Positions 40,144 through 48,255 of a stretch of 64,000 nucleotides of DNA are shown here, one piece after another. The translations under genes and the position numbers were made by a program. The notes beneath the pieces were generated by a model that worked only from the letters and a program-made list of their open reading frames with translations, was not told where the DNA came from and ran no database searches. The stretch spans positions 62,001 to 126,000 of the forward strand of contig NZ_SCMX01000007.1 of the NCBI RefSeq assembly GCF_005503625.1, written 5' to 3'. Within the stretch, counting starts at the first letter, position 1; each line of letters starts with the position of its first letter. Origin of the DNA: Cupriavidus sp. 2SB. Its GTDB lineage: Bacteria; Pseudomonadota; Gammaproteobacteria; Burkholderiales; Burkholderiaceae.

Positions 40144-40218
40144 ATTACCAAATGTGCGAGTTTCTGTCCGCTGGACCATCGCGCTTCCTGCAGAACACTT
40201 TTCTTACCCGAGCACACC

Positions 40219-40647
40219 ATGACCCAAGACACCGACACCACTGCTCACTCCACTCAGCCGTCCTCTGCCACCCCGAGCCGCTCGCCTGATCAAGGGGGCG
40301 TGTCGCTCCTGACGACGATCATCGTTGCCGCGCTGTTTTCGGCGTTCGCCAGCGTCCTGACCTGGAGCTTCGCTACCGGCGATCGCGCTCAAGCGACGCC
40401 GGTGGTCATGGTTGATGGGGCAAAGCTGGTAGAGCTCCAGGCGAAGGCGGCACTCTCGAAACCCGGGATGACAGTCGAACAGGCGGAATCTCAGGGCAAA
40501 GAGTTCGTGCAACAACTGAACAACGCACTGTCGGAGTACACCCAGGCCGGCATCATCGTCGTGAACTCCTCTGTCGTGCTGAACAGGCCCGGCAGCGTGG
40601 ATGTGACTGCAGCAGTCGCGCAGAAGCTCGGAATCAAGATCGAGTGA
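40219..40647 (+). CDS. trbI: TrbI-like membrane protein
   Basis: 142 aa. A polar Ser/Thr/Pro-rich N-terminus, one membrane helix (LLTTIIVAALFSAFASVLTWSF) and a periplasmic helix ending in TQAGIIVVNSSVVLNRPGSVDVTAAVAQKLG. This is the order of F TrbI (about 128 residues), which modulates pilus length and retraction. Its stop is 4 bp before the next gene. The ATG at 40219 has no clear ribosome site: the ACGAGC/ACACACC region upstream is weak. A 76-bp leader follows the promoter motif. Confidence 0.8.
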   Translation: MTQDTDTTAHSTQPSSATPSRSPDQGGVSLLTTIIVAALFSAFASVLTWSFATGDRAQATPVVMVDGAKLVELQAKAALSKPGMTVEQAESQGKEFVQQLNNALSEYTQAGIIVVNSSVVLNRPGSVDVTAAVAQKLGIKIE

Positions 40648-40651
40648 ACTG

Positions 40652-41215
40652 ATGCGATTCCACTACCCGATCCATCAGTATCTCGATCGCATTCGGCTCG
40701 GGATGAAGGACCAGAACCGCATTCGGTTCCTTCGTGCCTCGCTGCTGTGGACTGTATTGAGCTTCCTCGTGGCTTTGGCTGCCGTCACCGAGTTCCGCAA
40801 GCACTACCAGATTGGGCTCGACCTTACGCCGATCCGATGCATGCCTGAGCGGCTGTATTGGGTGAAGCTTGGCGCCCCGAAGTCTGTCCAACGCGGTGAC
40901 ATCATCGCGTTCATCGCCCCCAAGGGGCTGATGCTCGAACCCTTCAACGGAAAAATGATAGCCAAGCAGGTAGCCGGCCTTCCGGGCGACACGGTCCGGG
41001 TGACAAACGACCGAGCGTATGTGAATGGAAAGTACATCGGGGACCTAGTGCTCAACCAGAAGCTCGGCCGTGGTCCGGGAGCTTTTGACCGGGAGGAGGT
41101 TGTGCCTCCTGGAAAGCTCTTCGTGATCGGAACGCTTCCGCGTAGCTATGACGGCCGTTACTGGGGCTTCCTGGACCAACGGTCGTTGGTTGGCTCTGTG
41201 ACGCCGCTCATCTGA
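40652..41215 (+). CDS. S26-family signal peptidase, possible pilin-processing enzyme
   Basis: 187 aa with one N-terminal membrane helix (ASLLWTVLSFLVALAAV). The S26 blocks are TPIRCMPERLYWV (59-71), where the usual nucleophile Ser is replaced by Cys 63, and GKMIAKQVAGLPGD with the general-base Lys at about 105, then RSYDGRYWGFLDQRSLVGSV. RP4 TraF, a maturation protease for conjugative pili, is the closest functional relative. The Cys in place of Ser should be checked; it may still be active. It lies between trbI and traF and would process TraA. Confidence 0.8.
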   Translation: MRFHYPIHQYLDRIRLGMKDQNRIRFLRASLLWTVLSFLVALAAVTEFRKHYQIGLDLTPIRCMPERLYWVKLGAPKSVQRGDIIAFIAPKGLMLEPFNGKMIAKQVAGLPGDTVRVTNDRAYVNGKYIGDLVLNQKLGRGPGAFDREEVVPPGKLFVIGTLPRSYDGRYWGFLDQRSLVGSVTPLI

Positions 41216-41252
41216 TCCACACGTGACTACAGCCAACTGCTACGGGTAAAGA

Positions 41253-42203
41253 ATGGCAAAGACACTCCTCGTACTGGCACTGCTCTCCCTTACCGTCGGA
41301 GCCGCGCAAGCCAGGGAAGACGACGGTACACCGACTCGCTTCCTTGAACGGAAAGCGGAAGGGTGGTTCTGGTACCAAGATCCGAAGGATGAGATCCCTC
41401 CCGAACCGCCGGCACAGCAGCCACCTGCACCACCGAAGAAGCAGGATACCGCCCAACCAAAAAAGCCTGAAAAGGCTCAGGACGAGCCCTTCTCTGTGGA
41501 ATGGCTCCGCGCAAGCATGCCTAAGCTCCTCGACGCCGCGATCAATGATCCGACGAGAGAGAACGTCGAAGCGTACTTGTACGCGCAGCGGGTCGCCATG
41601 GACAAATCCCAACGCTATGCGGAGATGACCCAGCGAGTGGTCGCCGCCGATCCATTCCTTGATGAGAACAACCGCGTACCGATTGCCGCTTACACCAAGG
41701 CGTTCTTCCTGCGGCAGCTTGGTCAAGGTACCTCCGAGGCGCTCAAGCACATTGCAAAGGTAGGCGGTCTTTGGGTCTTCTTTGATTCGAAGTGTGAGTA
41801 TTGCCGCCCCCAGGCCAATAGCGTCCAGGAGATCAGCAAGAAGTACGGATTCATCACAAAGTTCATCTCGATGGATGGCAGGCCATTGCCAAATGTTCCA
41901 ACGTTTGCGAACGACAACGGCCACGCCAAGCTCCTGAATCTCCGCCTGACGCCCACGACAGTTCTTGTGGTTCCGCCCAACAACTATTTCGTGGTCTCGC
42001 AGGGAATGATGGCTCAGGACCAGCTTGAACAGCGAATCATCATTGCTGCTGAATCGAACAACCTGTTGCCACCCGACCTGGCCGCGAAGATCCGGACATA
42101 CGACCGCGGTGTTCTGTCCAACGAGGACATGAAGAAGGGCGCTGGCGATGACCCGAAAGCCTGGGTGAAGTATCTGAAAGACCGCCTTGACGGGCGCTAC
42201 TAA
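41253..42203 (+). CDS. traF: TraF, thioredoxin-fold pilus assembly protein (F-type)
   Basis: 316 aa with a signal peptide (MAKTLLVLALLSLTVGAAQA) and a Pro-rich linker (PPEPPAQQPPAPPKK). The C-terminal half is a thioredoxin-like fold: LWVFFDSKCEYCRPQA, with a CEYC motif at residues 181-184. F plasmid TraF itself has lost the CXXC; here it is kept, so redox activity is likely. TraF acts in the periplasm with TraH. The stop TAA overlaps the ATG of a possible traH start (TAATG). Confidence 0.9.
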   Translation: MAKTLLVLALLSLTVGAAQAREDDGTPTRFLERKAEGWFWYQDPKDEIPPEPPAQQPPAPPKKQDTAQPKKPEKAQDEPFSVEWLRASMPKLLDAAINDPTRENVEAYLYAQRVAMDKSQRYAEMTQRVVAADPFLDENNRVPIAAYTKAFFLRQLGQGTSEALKHIAKVGGLWVFFDSKCEYCRPQANSVQEISKKYGFITKFISMDGRPLPNVPTFANDNGHAKLLNLRLTPTTVLVVPPNNYFVVSQGMMAQDQLEQRIIIAAESNNLLPPDLAAKIRTYDRGVLSNEDMKKGAGDDPKAWVKYLKDRLDGRY

Positions 42204-42217
42204 TGCGGAGCACCACC

Positions 42218-43672
42218 ATGAAACTAAATCTCAAGCGGATTGTCGTCACGCTATCGTTGATGACTTGGCTTCTGGGGCTCCCAGGTGCCGCGCATGCCGG
42301 GCTGCAAGACGCTCTTGACGGCATGTTTATGTCGAACAGCACCACACCGTCATCGTTCACCAATCAGTCCCGAGGCGGCCTGGTCGGCGGCGGCGCATCG
42401 GTACGCATGCCCATCCGCAACATCAACCTCATCGCGTTCGATCCTCCGCGCATCTCTGCCGGGTGTGGCGGCATCGACCTCTTCGGTGGCTCGTTCTCCT
42501 TCATCAACGCCGATCAGCTCGTTGCGCTGTTCCGCCAGATTGCCGCGAACGCCGTCGGCGTCGCATTCAAGGCCGCGATCGATGCGATCAACCCGGCCCT
42601 GGGCAAGCTGATGCAGGACTTCCAGAACAAGATCGCTGCCCTGAACTCGATGATGAAGAATACGTGCTCGCTGGCCACCACGATTATGGACAAGTCCGGC
42701 GCCAGTGATGCGATCCGTAGTTTTGTCGGTCAGAAGATAGCCCCCGAAGTGGAGACTGCCTCTGGCGCTATCACTGACTTCTTCGCGGGAATCAACAGCT
42801 TTCTTCCGGAACCGAACTCCGGCACGCGAGCTGCTGCGGCGAGCGGCAAAGCTCCTGAACTGGGGAACATGACATGGAAGGCATTGAAGTCGAGCAAGGC
42901 CGGTGAAATGCTTGGGAATCCATCGACCGCCGAAACCAATCCGGATGGTGCGAATGAGATCGTCATGAGTCTCGTGGGTGCGGTCGTCGTGGGGCCAGAA
43001 AACGACTCCGACCAGACGAACCCGGACGGCAGCGTGCAAGTCGACAACGGTCGCTACTGGTCGCCGACTCTGCGCCTCCCGGACCTTCGCGATGGCAATA
43101 TGGGCGGTGAGAAGCCTGTCTACGTGCTTCGCTGCCAAGATGGATATGACGAAGGCAGCTGCCGGAGGATCTCCCGCGCGTCGATCAACTTCAGCGGCGT
43201 CCGCGGCTACGTCTACACGATGCTTCTTGGAGATGCGACGGGAGCCACCACCACGGCAGATTCGATCGTCGGAAAGCTGATCTTCTGCTCTGGCAATGCC
43301 TGCAACTTCACCAGCCAGCAGAAGACGTTCATCGGCCTCGTGAGTGCGCCGGTGCTTGGGATGATGAAGAAGGTTCAGGCAATGCCTGGCGCCGCTGATC
43401 ACATCGCAAGGCAGATGGCTCCCGTCATCATCAATGAGATCACCATCAAGTTTGCCGAATCGGCGCTTGTTGCTGCCCAAGCGGCTTTCGGTGGGACCAA
43501 GTACACCGCCGATGAGCGTGTATTGAAGGCGCAGAGCGACCTGCTGCACGAGGTGATTGACATGCGCCGTGCGGCAACCGAGCAACTGCCTGCCATCAAT
43601 GAGGCAATTGCCTACACGAAAGCCATCAACCAGGACAATCCGGCCGTCTTCGTGAAGCCGGAAATCCGATAA
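42218..43672 (+). CDS. traH: Conjugative pilus assembly protein TraH
   Basis: 484 aa from ATG 42218, with GGAG seven bases upstream; the ATG at 42203 would also give a frame but a poorer signal. Signal peptide ends near GAAHA-GLQDALD. Conserved TraH blocks: RMPIRNINLIAFDPPRISAGCGGIDLFGG near the start, then a helical region and cysteine pairs (RCQDGYDEGSCR, CSGNACNF). TraH is a periplasmic assembly factor of the F-type pilus. Cys-rich, so a DsbC/DsbA client. Confidence 0.92.
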   Translation: MKLNLKRIVVTLSLMTWLLGLPGAAHAGLQDALDGMFMSNSTTPSSFTNQSRGGLVGGGASVRMPIRNINLIAFDPPRISAGCGGIDLFGGSFSFINADQLVALFRQIAANAVGVAFKAAIDAINPALGKLMQDFQNKIAALNSMMKNTCSLATTIMDKSGASDAIRSFVGQKIAPEVETASGAITDFFAGINSFLPEPNSGTRAAAASGKAPELGNMTWKALKSSKAGEMLGNPSTAETNPDGANEIVMSLVGAVVVGPENDSDQTNPDGSVQVDNGRYWSPTLRLPDLRDGNMGGEKPVYVLRCQDGYDEGSCRRISRASINFSGVRGYVYTMLLGDATGATTTADSIVGKLIFCSGNACNFTSQQKTFIGLVSAPVLGMMKKVQAMPGAADHIARQMAPVIINEITIKFAESALVAAQAAFGGTKYTADERVLKAQSDLLHEVIDMRRAATEQLPAINEAIAYTKAINQDNPAVFVKPEIR

Positions 43673-43681
43673 GGGACTGCT

Positions 43682-46600
43682 ATGCTCGACTTCAACATCT
43701 ACGTCGTCGGCGACCCGAGCTCGTTCTATGCCGCCCTCAACGCGGTGGCCATGATCCTCAACCAGCAGGGCTTCCTGAACAGCACGTTTCTGGTTGGCGG
43801 GCTTGTGGCACTGATCTCCGGCATCCTGTACATGATCGGCAAGCAGAGCGACGGGCCTGTCCCCGGCGCCATGGGCCCGGTCAGCGCATTGTTTGGCTTC
43901 TTTGCCGTGGTCTGGACCACCACCATACCTACCTCCGTGCTGGTCAATGACATCTACACGGGAAGCGTCGCGAGGGTCGACAATGTGCCGATGATCGTCT
44001 CGCTTCCTGCAAGCGCCTTCACGACGGCAAGCCACAAGCTCTTCCAGCTGTCTAATACCGCCTTCCAAAGCGTGAACGGCAGCTATATGGCTGTCACGTC
44101 GGACGGATTTGTGACGCCGCTCAAGCTTCTGTACTCGTTGCGCAGGGGCTTTGACAATGCTGACGTGTTCTTGTCTGCCAGCATTCGGACATTCATCCTG
44201 GACTGCACGCCGAACGCGACCTCGTTCTCAATGGACGCGATGAAATCAAGCGCAAATTCGCTGAACTACATTCTGACCCATGCACGCGACAACGGCATCA
44301 CTACCTACTGGAACGCTGCAAATCCGCAAGGCCAGTCACTCTCCTGCAACGAATCGGCAGCACTGATCTCGCAGGACGCCAACGTCCGGTTCCTCAATGG
44401 CACCAACCGTGGCCTCAAGGAGCTGATCAACAAGAACATGAAGGAGAAGAGCCCCACGGGCAATGCGTGGGGCCAAGGCGATGTCGAGGACGTGCTGCAG
44501 AACGTGCTACCTGGCGGGTGGAAGACGGCAACGGACTCGCTAGGCATGGCCCAGAGTTCGCGCGACTTCATGATCAACGCACTGACGTACAACACGATCG
44601 CTAACACGTTCAACTGCATGTCGAGCAACACTGATCAGGGGAGTTTCAATCAGTGCAATGTTCAGTTGACCCAGGCGTTCGAGCAGAGCCGAACCGACTC
44701 TGCAGCCGCCGGCTCGTTCTTCTCCAAGACCATGATGCCGGCGATGGTGTTCATGCAGCTGATGTTCTTCAGCTTCGCGCCATTGGTCATCATCTACGGC
44801 GTAATGAAGGGCGGCGGCGCACTGGGCATGTACATCAAGTACCTCCTGTTCGGTGTCTGGACGTCGAGCTGGCTGCCGTTTTCGGCAGTGATCCAGATGT
44901 ATATCCAGAACGACGTTGCCGAGAAGCTGTCCCAGATTGATTCCGGGATGCTGACGCTTTCAAACTTCCCGGCGATCTACTACGACATCCTGGCCACTCG
45001 ACTCTCGGTGGCGTCTGACATGCTCGCGGCGACGCCACTGGTTTCACTCGCCATGCTGACAGGCACCGCCATGTCCATGGCCTCTCTTGCCGGGCGGTGG
45101 TCAGGGCGCGACCATGTTGACGAGAAGCAGACAAGCCCTGACATCATGCGTAACGGGCCTATCACGGATGTCGGCGCGGCCACTCAATCTAGTGCAGCGA
45201 TCACCGGAAATCCGCTGTCTGGAATGACACGCGCAGATGCTGCTCTTCGCGCTCACAGCGCAGGCCAGATGCTTGACAACAACGTTTCCAGTGCTAGTGC
45301 GGACGTGCAGTCGACGAAGGCCGAAGCGGCAGCCTCGTTCGAGAAGATGATGAGCTATATGAAGGCTCATTCGAGCGGCTTTAAGTCTAGCGAATCCGAT
45401 ATCACGGCGATGAGTAAGGACTACGGAAGTCGCGCCTCGAAGGTGCAGGAGGCCGCCGAGAGCGCGATGGATTCGCACAAGTTCTCGGCAGAGGAGAAAT
45501 CAGCCTTCCAAGCGGCGATCACCGCAAGCGCGGGATTCAAGAGCCCATTTGGCGGCGTTGAGGCTTCGGCACAGGCCGCAGCGACTGCCACGAAAGGTAG
45601 AGTCAGCGCCCAGGACTTTTCGAAGACGATGTCACAAAAGGTGAGTACTGACCAGTCATGGACCGACAGCATAACTAATCGTGCCCAGAATTCCATGGAT
45701 CGGTACTCCGGCGAGGACACGAAGACAGCGCAGGGCCTCTCGGCGTCCCTCCGTCAGTCTACTGCTCGCGTCCAGTCCGCAGAGCAGCGCTATCAGGAAG
45801 CAGTGAGCATGAAGACATCGATGGACACGAGCTTCTCGGTTCGTGACCAAGAACTCGGTCCGATGATTCTCGCGAATCCCGCCGCCCGGAACGAGCTTGA
45901 TCAAATGAACAGCAGCGCGATAGCAAACGTCCCCGGCTACCAGGCGAAGCTTGCCGAGCATCAGAACCGCATCCAACGGGCTGGTAACATCAGCGGGGGC
46001 GAAGAGGTTGCCAGATTCAATGCGCTTGCGGACACGAATCAGTTTCGGGCGACGTCCAAGATCATGTCCATGCTTAGCGGTATCAACGGGCCAACCAATT
46101 TCTCCCCTAACGCCAACCAGGGGGTGGCCCCGGCTGCAGCTGCTGTTTCGGCCAATCCGGCTGCGGGCAACTTGTCACTCAAGGACCCTCATGTGCTGCA
46201 ACAGAGCGGCAGCGCAGGCCATTCCCCGGACGCGTCTGGCCGCGCCGCCGCGGCATCCGGCCCGAGCACGACCGCTGTTCGCGGTGGCACGTCTCCTGGG
46301 AATACCGGCAATGGAGGCGCCGCCGGCGGCGGGCCAGCTGCGCCTGCGTCGGGCCCGGGAGACCTCCAAGCGCGGTTGGATCGCCTCACGAACAACTCGC
46401 TCCCGAACTATGAAGCGGACAAGCAGAAGATTGCAAACGGCACCGCCGGGGTCGGCCAGGGAATTGCCGACCAGAAGGATGCGGTGCAATCGGCCTCGGC
46501 TGTGATCTCGCCCGAGCAGGTGCGAGACACGTTCCATCGTGAAGTGGGTACCGTCAAGAGCGGCTTCGCGGGAGCAGGTATGGCGTGGGGTGACTTCGAG

Positions 46601-47179
46601 AAGGCCCACCCCTATATGGCCGCCGGCATCGAAGCCGGTGTCACCATGCTACCCGTGATGCGCGCCGCCGGTGGACTCAAGAAGCTCTACGATGTATCTG
46701 CAGCCGCAAAGAAGGGGTGGCAAGGCGTCCAAGCAGCGAAAGCAGGTGTCTCGACGGCCGCGAAGGAGATGGCAAGGCTGGAGGGCGCCTTCAAGTCTCC
46801 GAACGGCGCATTGCTCGGTGGCAAGAAGGTCCTCGACGCTCGACAAGTCGCGAACCTTGGCTTCAAGAGCACTGACGATTTCCTGGAGGCCTATGGGAAG
46901 GCCGGCGCCAATGTCATCAAAGCTGAGAAGGATCTTCTGCGTTCGGCCGAGACATACTCGCAGAAGTTTGGCGCATCGGTTGGTAAGGATGGGCTACCGG
47001 CCGACGCAACTTTCGGGTTCGTTGCGCAGAACGCTACACGGCAGGCCGTGGCCACCGGGAAAGCGGCAGGCGGTGCTGGTCTCCTCGAGCTCTCAAAGTA
47101 CGAGGCGAACATCCACCGGCAAGAGGTCATGCATAACCAGGAGATGGAGGACCTGCGCCGAGGCGTGCGTGGTCGATAG
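43682..47179 (+). CDS. traG: TraG, mating-pair stabilisation and pilus assembly
   Basis: 1165 aa, ATG 43682. The N-terminal region (about 1-480) has several membrane helices (LVGGLVALISGILYMIG, ALFGFFAVVWTTTIPTSVLV, MMPAMVFMQLMFFSFAPLVIIYG) in the TraG pattern. The C-terminal half is a long Ala/Ser/Gln-rich helical and coiled-coil region, probably partly disordered. In F, TraG stabilises mating pairs and, through its C-terminal fragment, takes part in entry exclusion, binding TraN-linked partners. It ends the operon at a terminator. Confidence 0.92.
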   Translation: MLDFNIYVVGDPSSFYAALNAVAMILNQQGFLNSTFLVGGLVALISGILYMIGKQSDGPVPGAMGPVSALFGFFAVVWTTTIPTSVLVNDIYTGSVARVDNVPMIVSLPASAFTTASHKLFQLSNTAFQSVNGSYMAVTSDGFVTPLKLLYSLRRGFDNADVFLSASIRTFILDCTPNATSFSMDAMKSSANSLNYILTHARDNGITTYWNAANPQGQSLSCNESAALISQDANVRFLNGTNRGLKELINKNMKEKSPTGNAWGQGDVEDVLQNVLPGGWKTATDSLGMAQSSRDFMINALTYNTIANTFNCMSSNTDQGSFNQCNVQLTQAFEQSRTDSAAAGSFFSKTMMPAMVFMQLMFFSFAPLVIIYGVMKGGGALGMYIKYLLFGVWTSSWLPFSAVIQMYIQNDVAEKLSQIDSGMLTLSNFPAIYYDILATRLSVASDMLAATPLVSLAMLTGTAMSMASLAGRWSGRDHVDEKQTSPDIMRNGPITDVGAATQSSAAITGNPLSGMTRADAALRAHSAGQMLDNNVSSASADVQSTKAEAAASFEKMMSYMKAHSSGFKSSESDITAMSKDYGSRASKVQEAAESAMDSHKFSAEEKSAFQAAITASAGFKSPFGGVEASAQAAATATKGRVSAQDFSKTMSQKVSTDQSWTDSITNRAQNSMDRYSGEDTKTAQGLSASLRQSTARVQSAEQRYQEAVSMKTSMDTSFSVRDQELGPMILANPAARNELDQMNSSAIANVPGYQAKLAEHQNRIQRAGNISGGEEVARFNALADTNQFRATSKIMSMLSGINGPTNFSPNANQGVAPAAAAVSANPAAGNLSLKDPHVLQQSGSAGHSPDASGRAAAASGPSTTAVRGGTSPGNTGNGGAAGGGPAAPASGPGDLQARLDRLTNNSLPNYEADKQKIANGTAGVGQGIADQKDAVQSASAVISPEQVRDTFHREVGTVKSGFAGAGMAWGDFEKAHPYMAAGIEAGVTMLPVMRAAGGLKKLYDVSAAAKKGWQGVQAAKAGVSTAAKEMARLEGAFKSPNGALLGGKKVLDARQVANLGFKSTDDFLEAYGKAGANVIKAEKDLLRSAETYSQKFGASVGKDGLPADATFGFVAQNATRQAVATGKAAGGAGLLELSKYEANIHRQEVMHNQEMEDLRRGVRGR

Positions 47180-47209
47180 ACCCCTGTACGTCGCTGAAGG
47201 ATTGGAAAC

Positions 47210-47235
47210 AGCCCCGAAATCCGGGGCTTTTCTTT
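47210..47235 (+). terminator. Rho-independent terminator after traG
   Basis: AGCCCCG / CGGGGCT stem and TTTTCTTTG tail. Confidence 0.85.
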
Positions 47236-47252
47236 GAGCAACCGATAGTCAG

Positions 47253-47525
47253 ATGGATCTTGGATTGGCGGGTATGGACGACGAGATAAAGGGCCTAGTG
47301 AAGATCAAGCGGATTGGCCTCTCCGATCGCGGCGTGCTCGCGATCCAGGCCGCCTTGATTGCGCGGCAGAAACGCATTGCAGAGGGAAGTGAATGGGCCG
47401 CCGAGACATTTGCCGATCAACTGACAGGGTTCTTGGTCGAGGAGCGCCTGGTGCCGGTTCATGTAGCGCCGGATGATCTCAGGAGAGAGATCGCAAACCG
47501 TATTGGCGGGGGTGGTGCCTATTGA
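47253..47525 (+). CDS. Small hypothetical protein, 90 aa
   Basis: ATG 47253 lies 18 bp after the traG terminator, without a clear ribosome site. Charged helical protein (MDLGLAGMDDEIKGLVKIKRIGLSDRG) followed by ALIARQKRIAEGSEWAAETFADQLTGFLVEE and a basic end. It may be a cytosolic accessory. Weak support: start site and promoter are both unclear. It faces the convergent dsbA gene. Confidence 0.4.
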   Translation: MDLGLAGMDDEIKGLVKIKRIGLSDRGVLAIQAALIARQKRIAEGSEWAAETFADQLTGFLVEERLVPVHVAPDDLRREIANRIGGGGAY

Positions 47526-47622
47526 GACTGTTCAGGCCCAGCAATCAAATCATGGGAAGTTGAAGCATCAGGATCTGGGCTGGCGAGCAGCTACCATCGG
47601 CGCCGCTCGCCAAGGCCAGTGT

Positions 47623-48255
47623 TCAGCCGGTCATGGCCTTCGAGACCATGCCATTTGCAAGCTTGAAGAAGAGCTCCTGGTCGCCGTTCGTGCTGTCGGG
47701 CGTGATGACATAGCGACCACCGATCGCAATAGACGGCGTCGCATCGATCCGGTACCGGATGAGCTTGTTGAATGCGGCCTGGACTGTAGCGGGGTTCACG
47801 TTCTTCCATGCAGCATCAAACCCCTGCAAATGGGATGACGAGGCAATGAAGCTCCAAGTCTTGCCGTCACTCACCGGCATACCGCGGTCCTGAATAGCGG
47901 AGTAGGCGTAGCTCAAGAACGCAGGAAGGTACGTGGCATTCAAAGCCTTGGCCGCATAGAAGGCCCTCGCAGCGATGACGGTGTCACGATGTGCCTCGAC
48001 AACCGGCACAAACTCCGCACTCCAGCCCTTAGGTAGCGACAGTGCCCACTTCGCAATCTGCTCGTGGTACGCGGCGCAAACAGGGCAAGTCAGAGAGATG
48101 AAGATCAGGACCTTCTTACTGTCCTCCGCTTCCCGCGGGACTTCCCTATAGGGCAGCTGCGGTGCCGACGACCCCTGTGACGACTCCTGTGCCAGCGTCG
48201 TCAGCGGCAGGCCGAACAACGCGACGGCCATTGAAGAAAAGGAGCGACGGTTCAT
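47623..48255 (-). CDS. DsbA-family thiol oxidoreductase
   Basis: 210 aa from ATG 48255, with AGAGGAAG upstream on this strand. It starts with MNRRSFSSMAVALFGLPL, a signal peptide with a twin-Arg start. The CPVC active site is at 57-60 (FISLTCPVCAAYHEQ), then a helical insert and a cis-Pro loop TPSIA near residue 182. It would add disulfides to cell-envelope proteins. Its first 110 bp overlap the end of the upstream ATPase gene, so the two are tightly coupled. It complements the DsbC gene 29 kb away. Confidence 0.88.
   Translation of the reverse strand: MNRRSFSSMAVALFGLPLTTLAQESSQGSSAPQLPYREVPREAEDSKKVLIFISLTCPVCAAYHEQIAKWALSLPKGWSAEFVPVVEAHRDTVIAARAFYAAKALNATYLPAFLSYAYSAIQDRGMPVSDGKTWSFIASSSHLQGFDAAWKNVNPATVQAAFNKLIRYRIDATPSIAIGGRYVITPDSTNGDQELFFKLANGMVSKAMTG

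Noticed and set aside
42350..44068. A 572-codon open frame on the minus strand across traH/traG
   Set aside because: It is antisense to two firmly identified genes, has a composition rich in Arg/His/Asp typical of an antisense frame, and no ribosome site.
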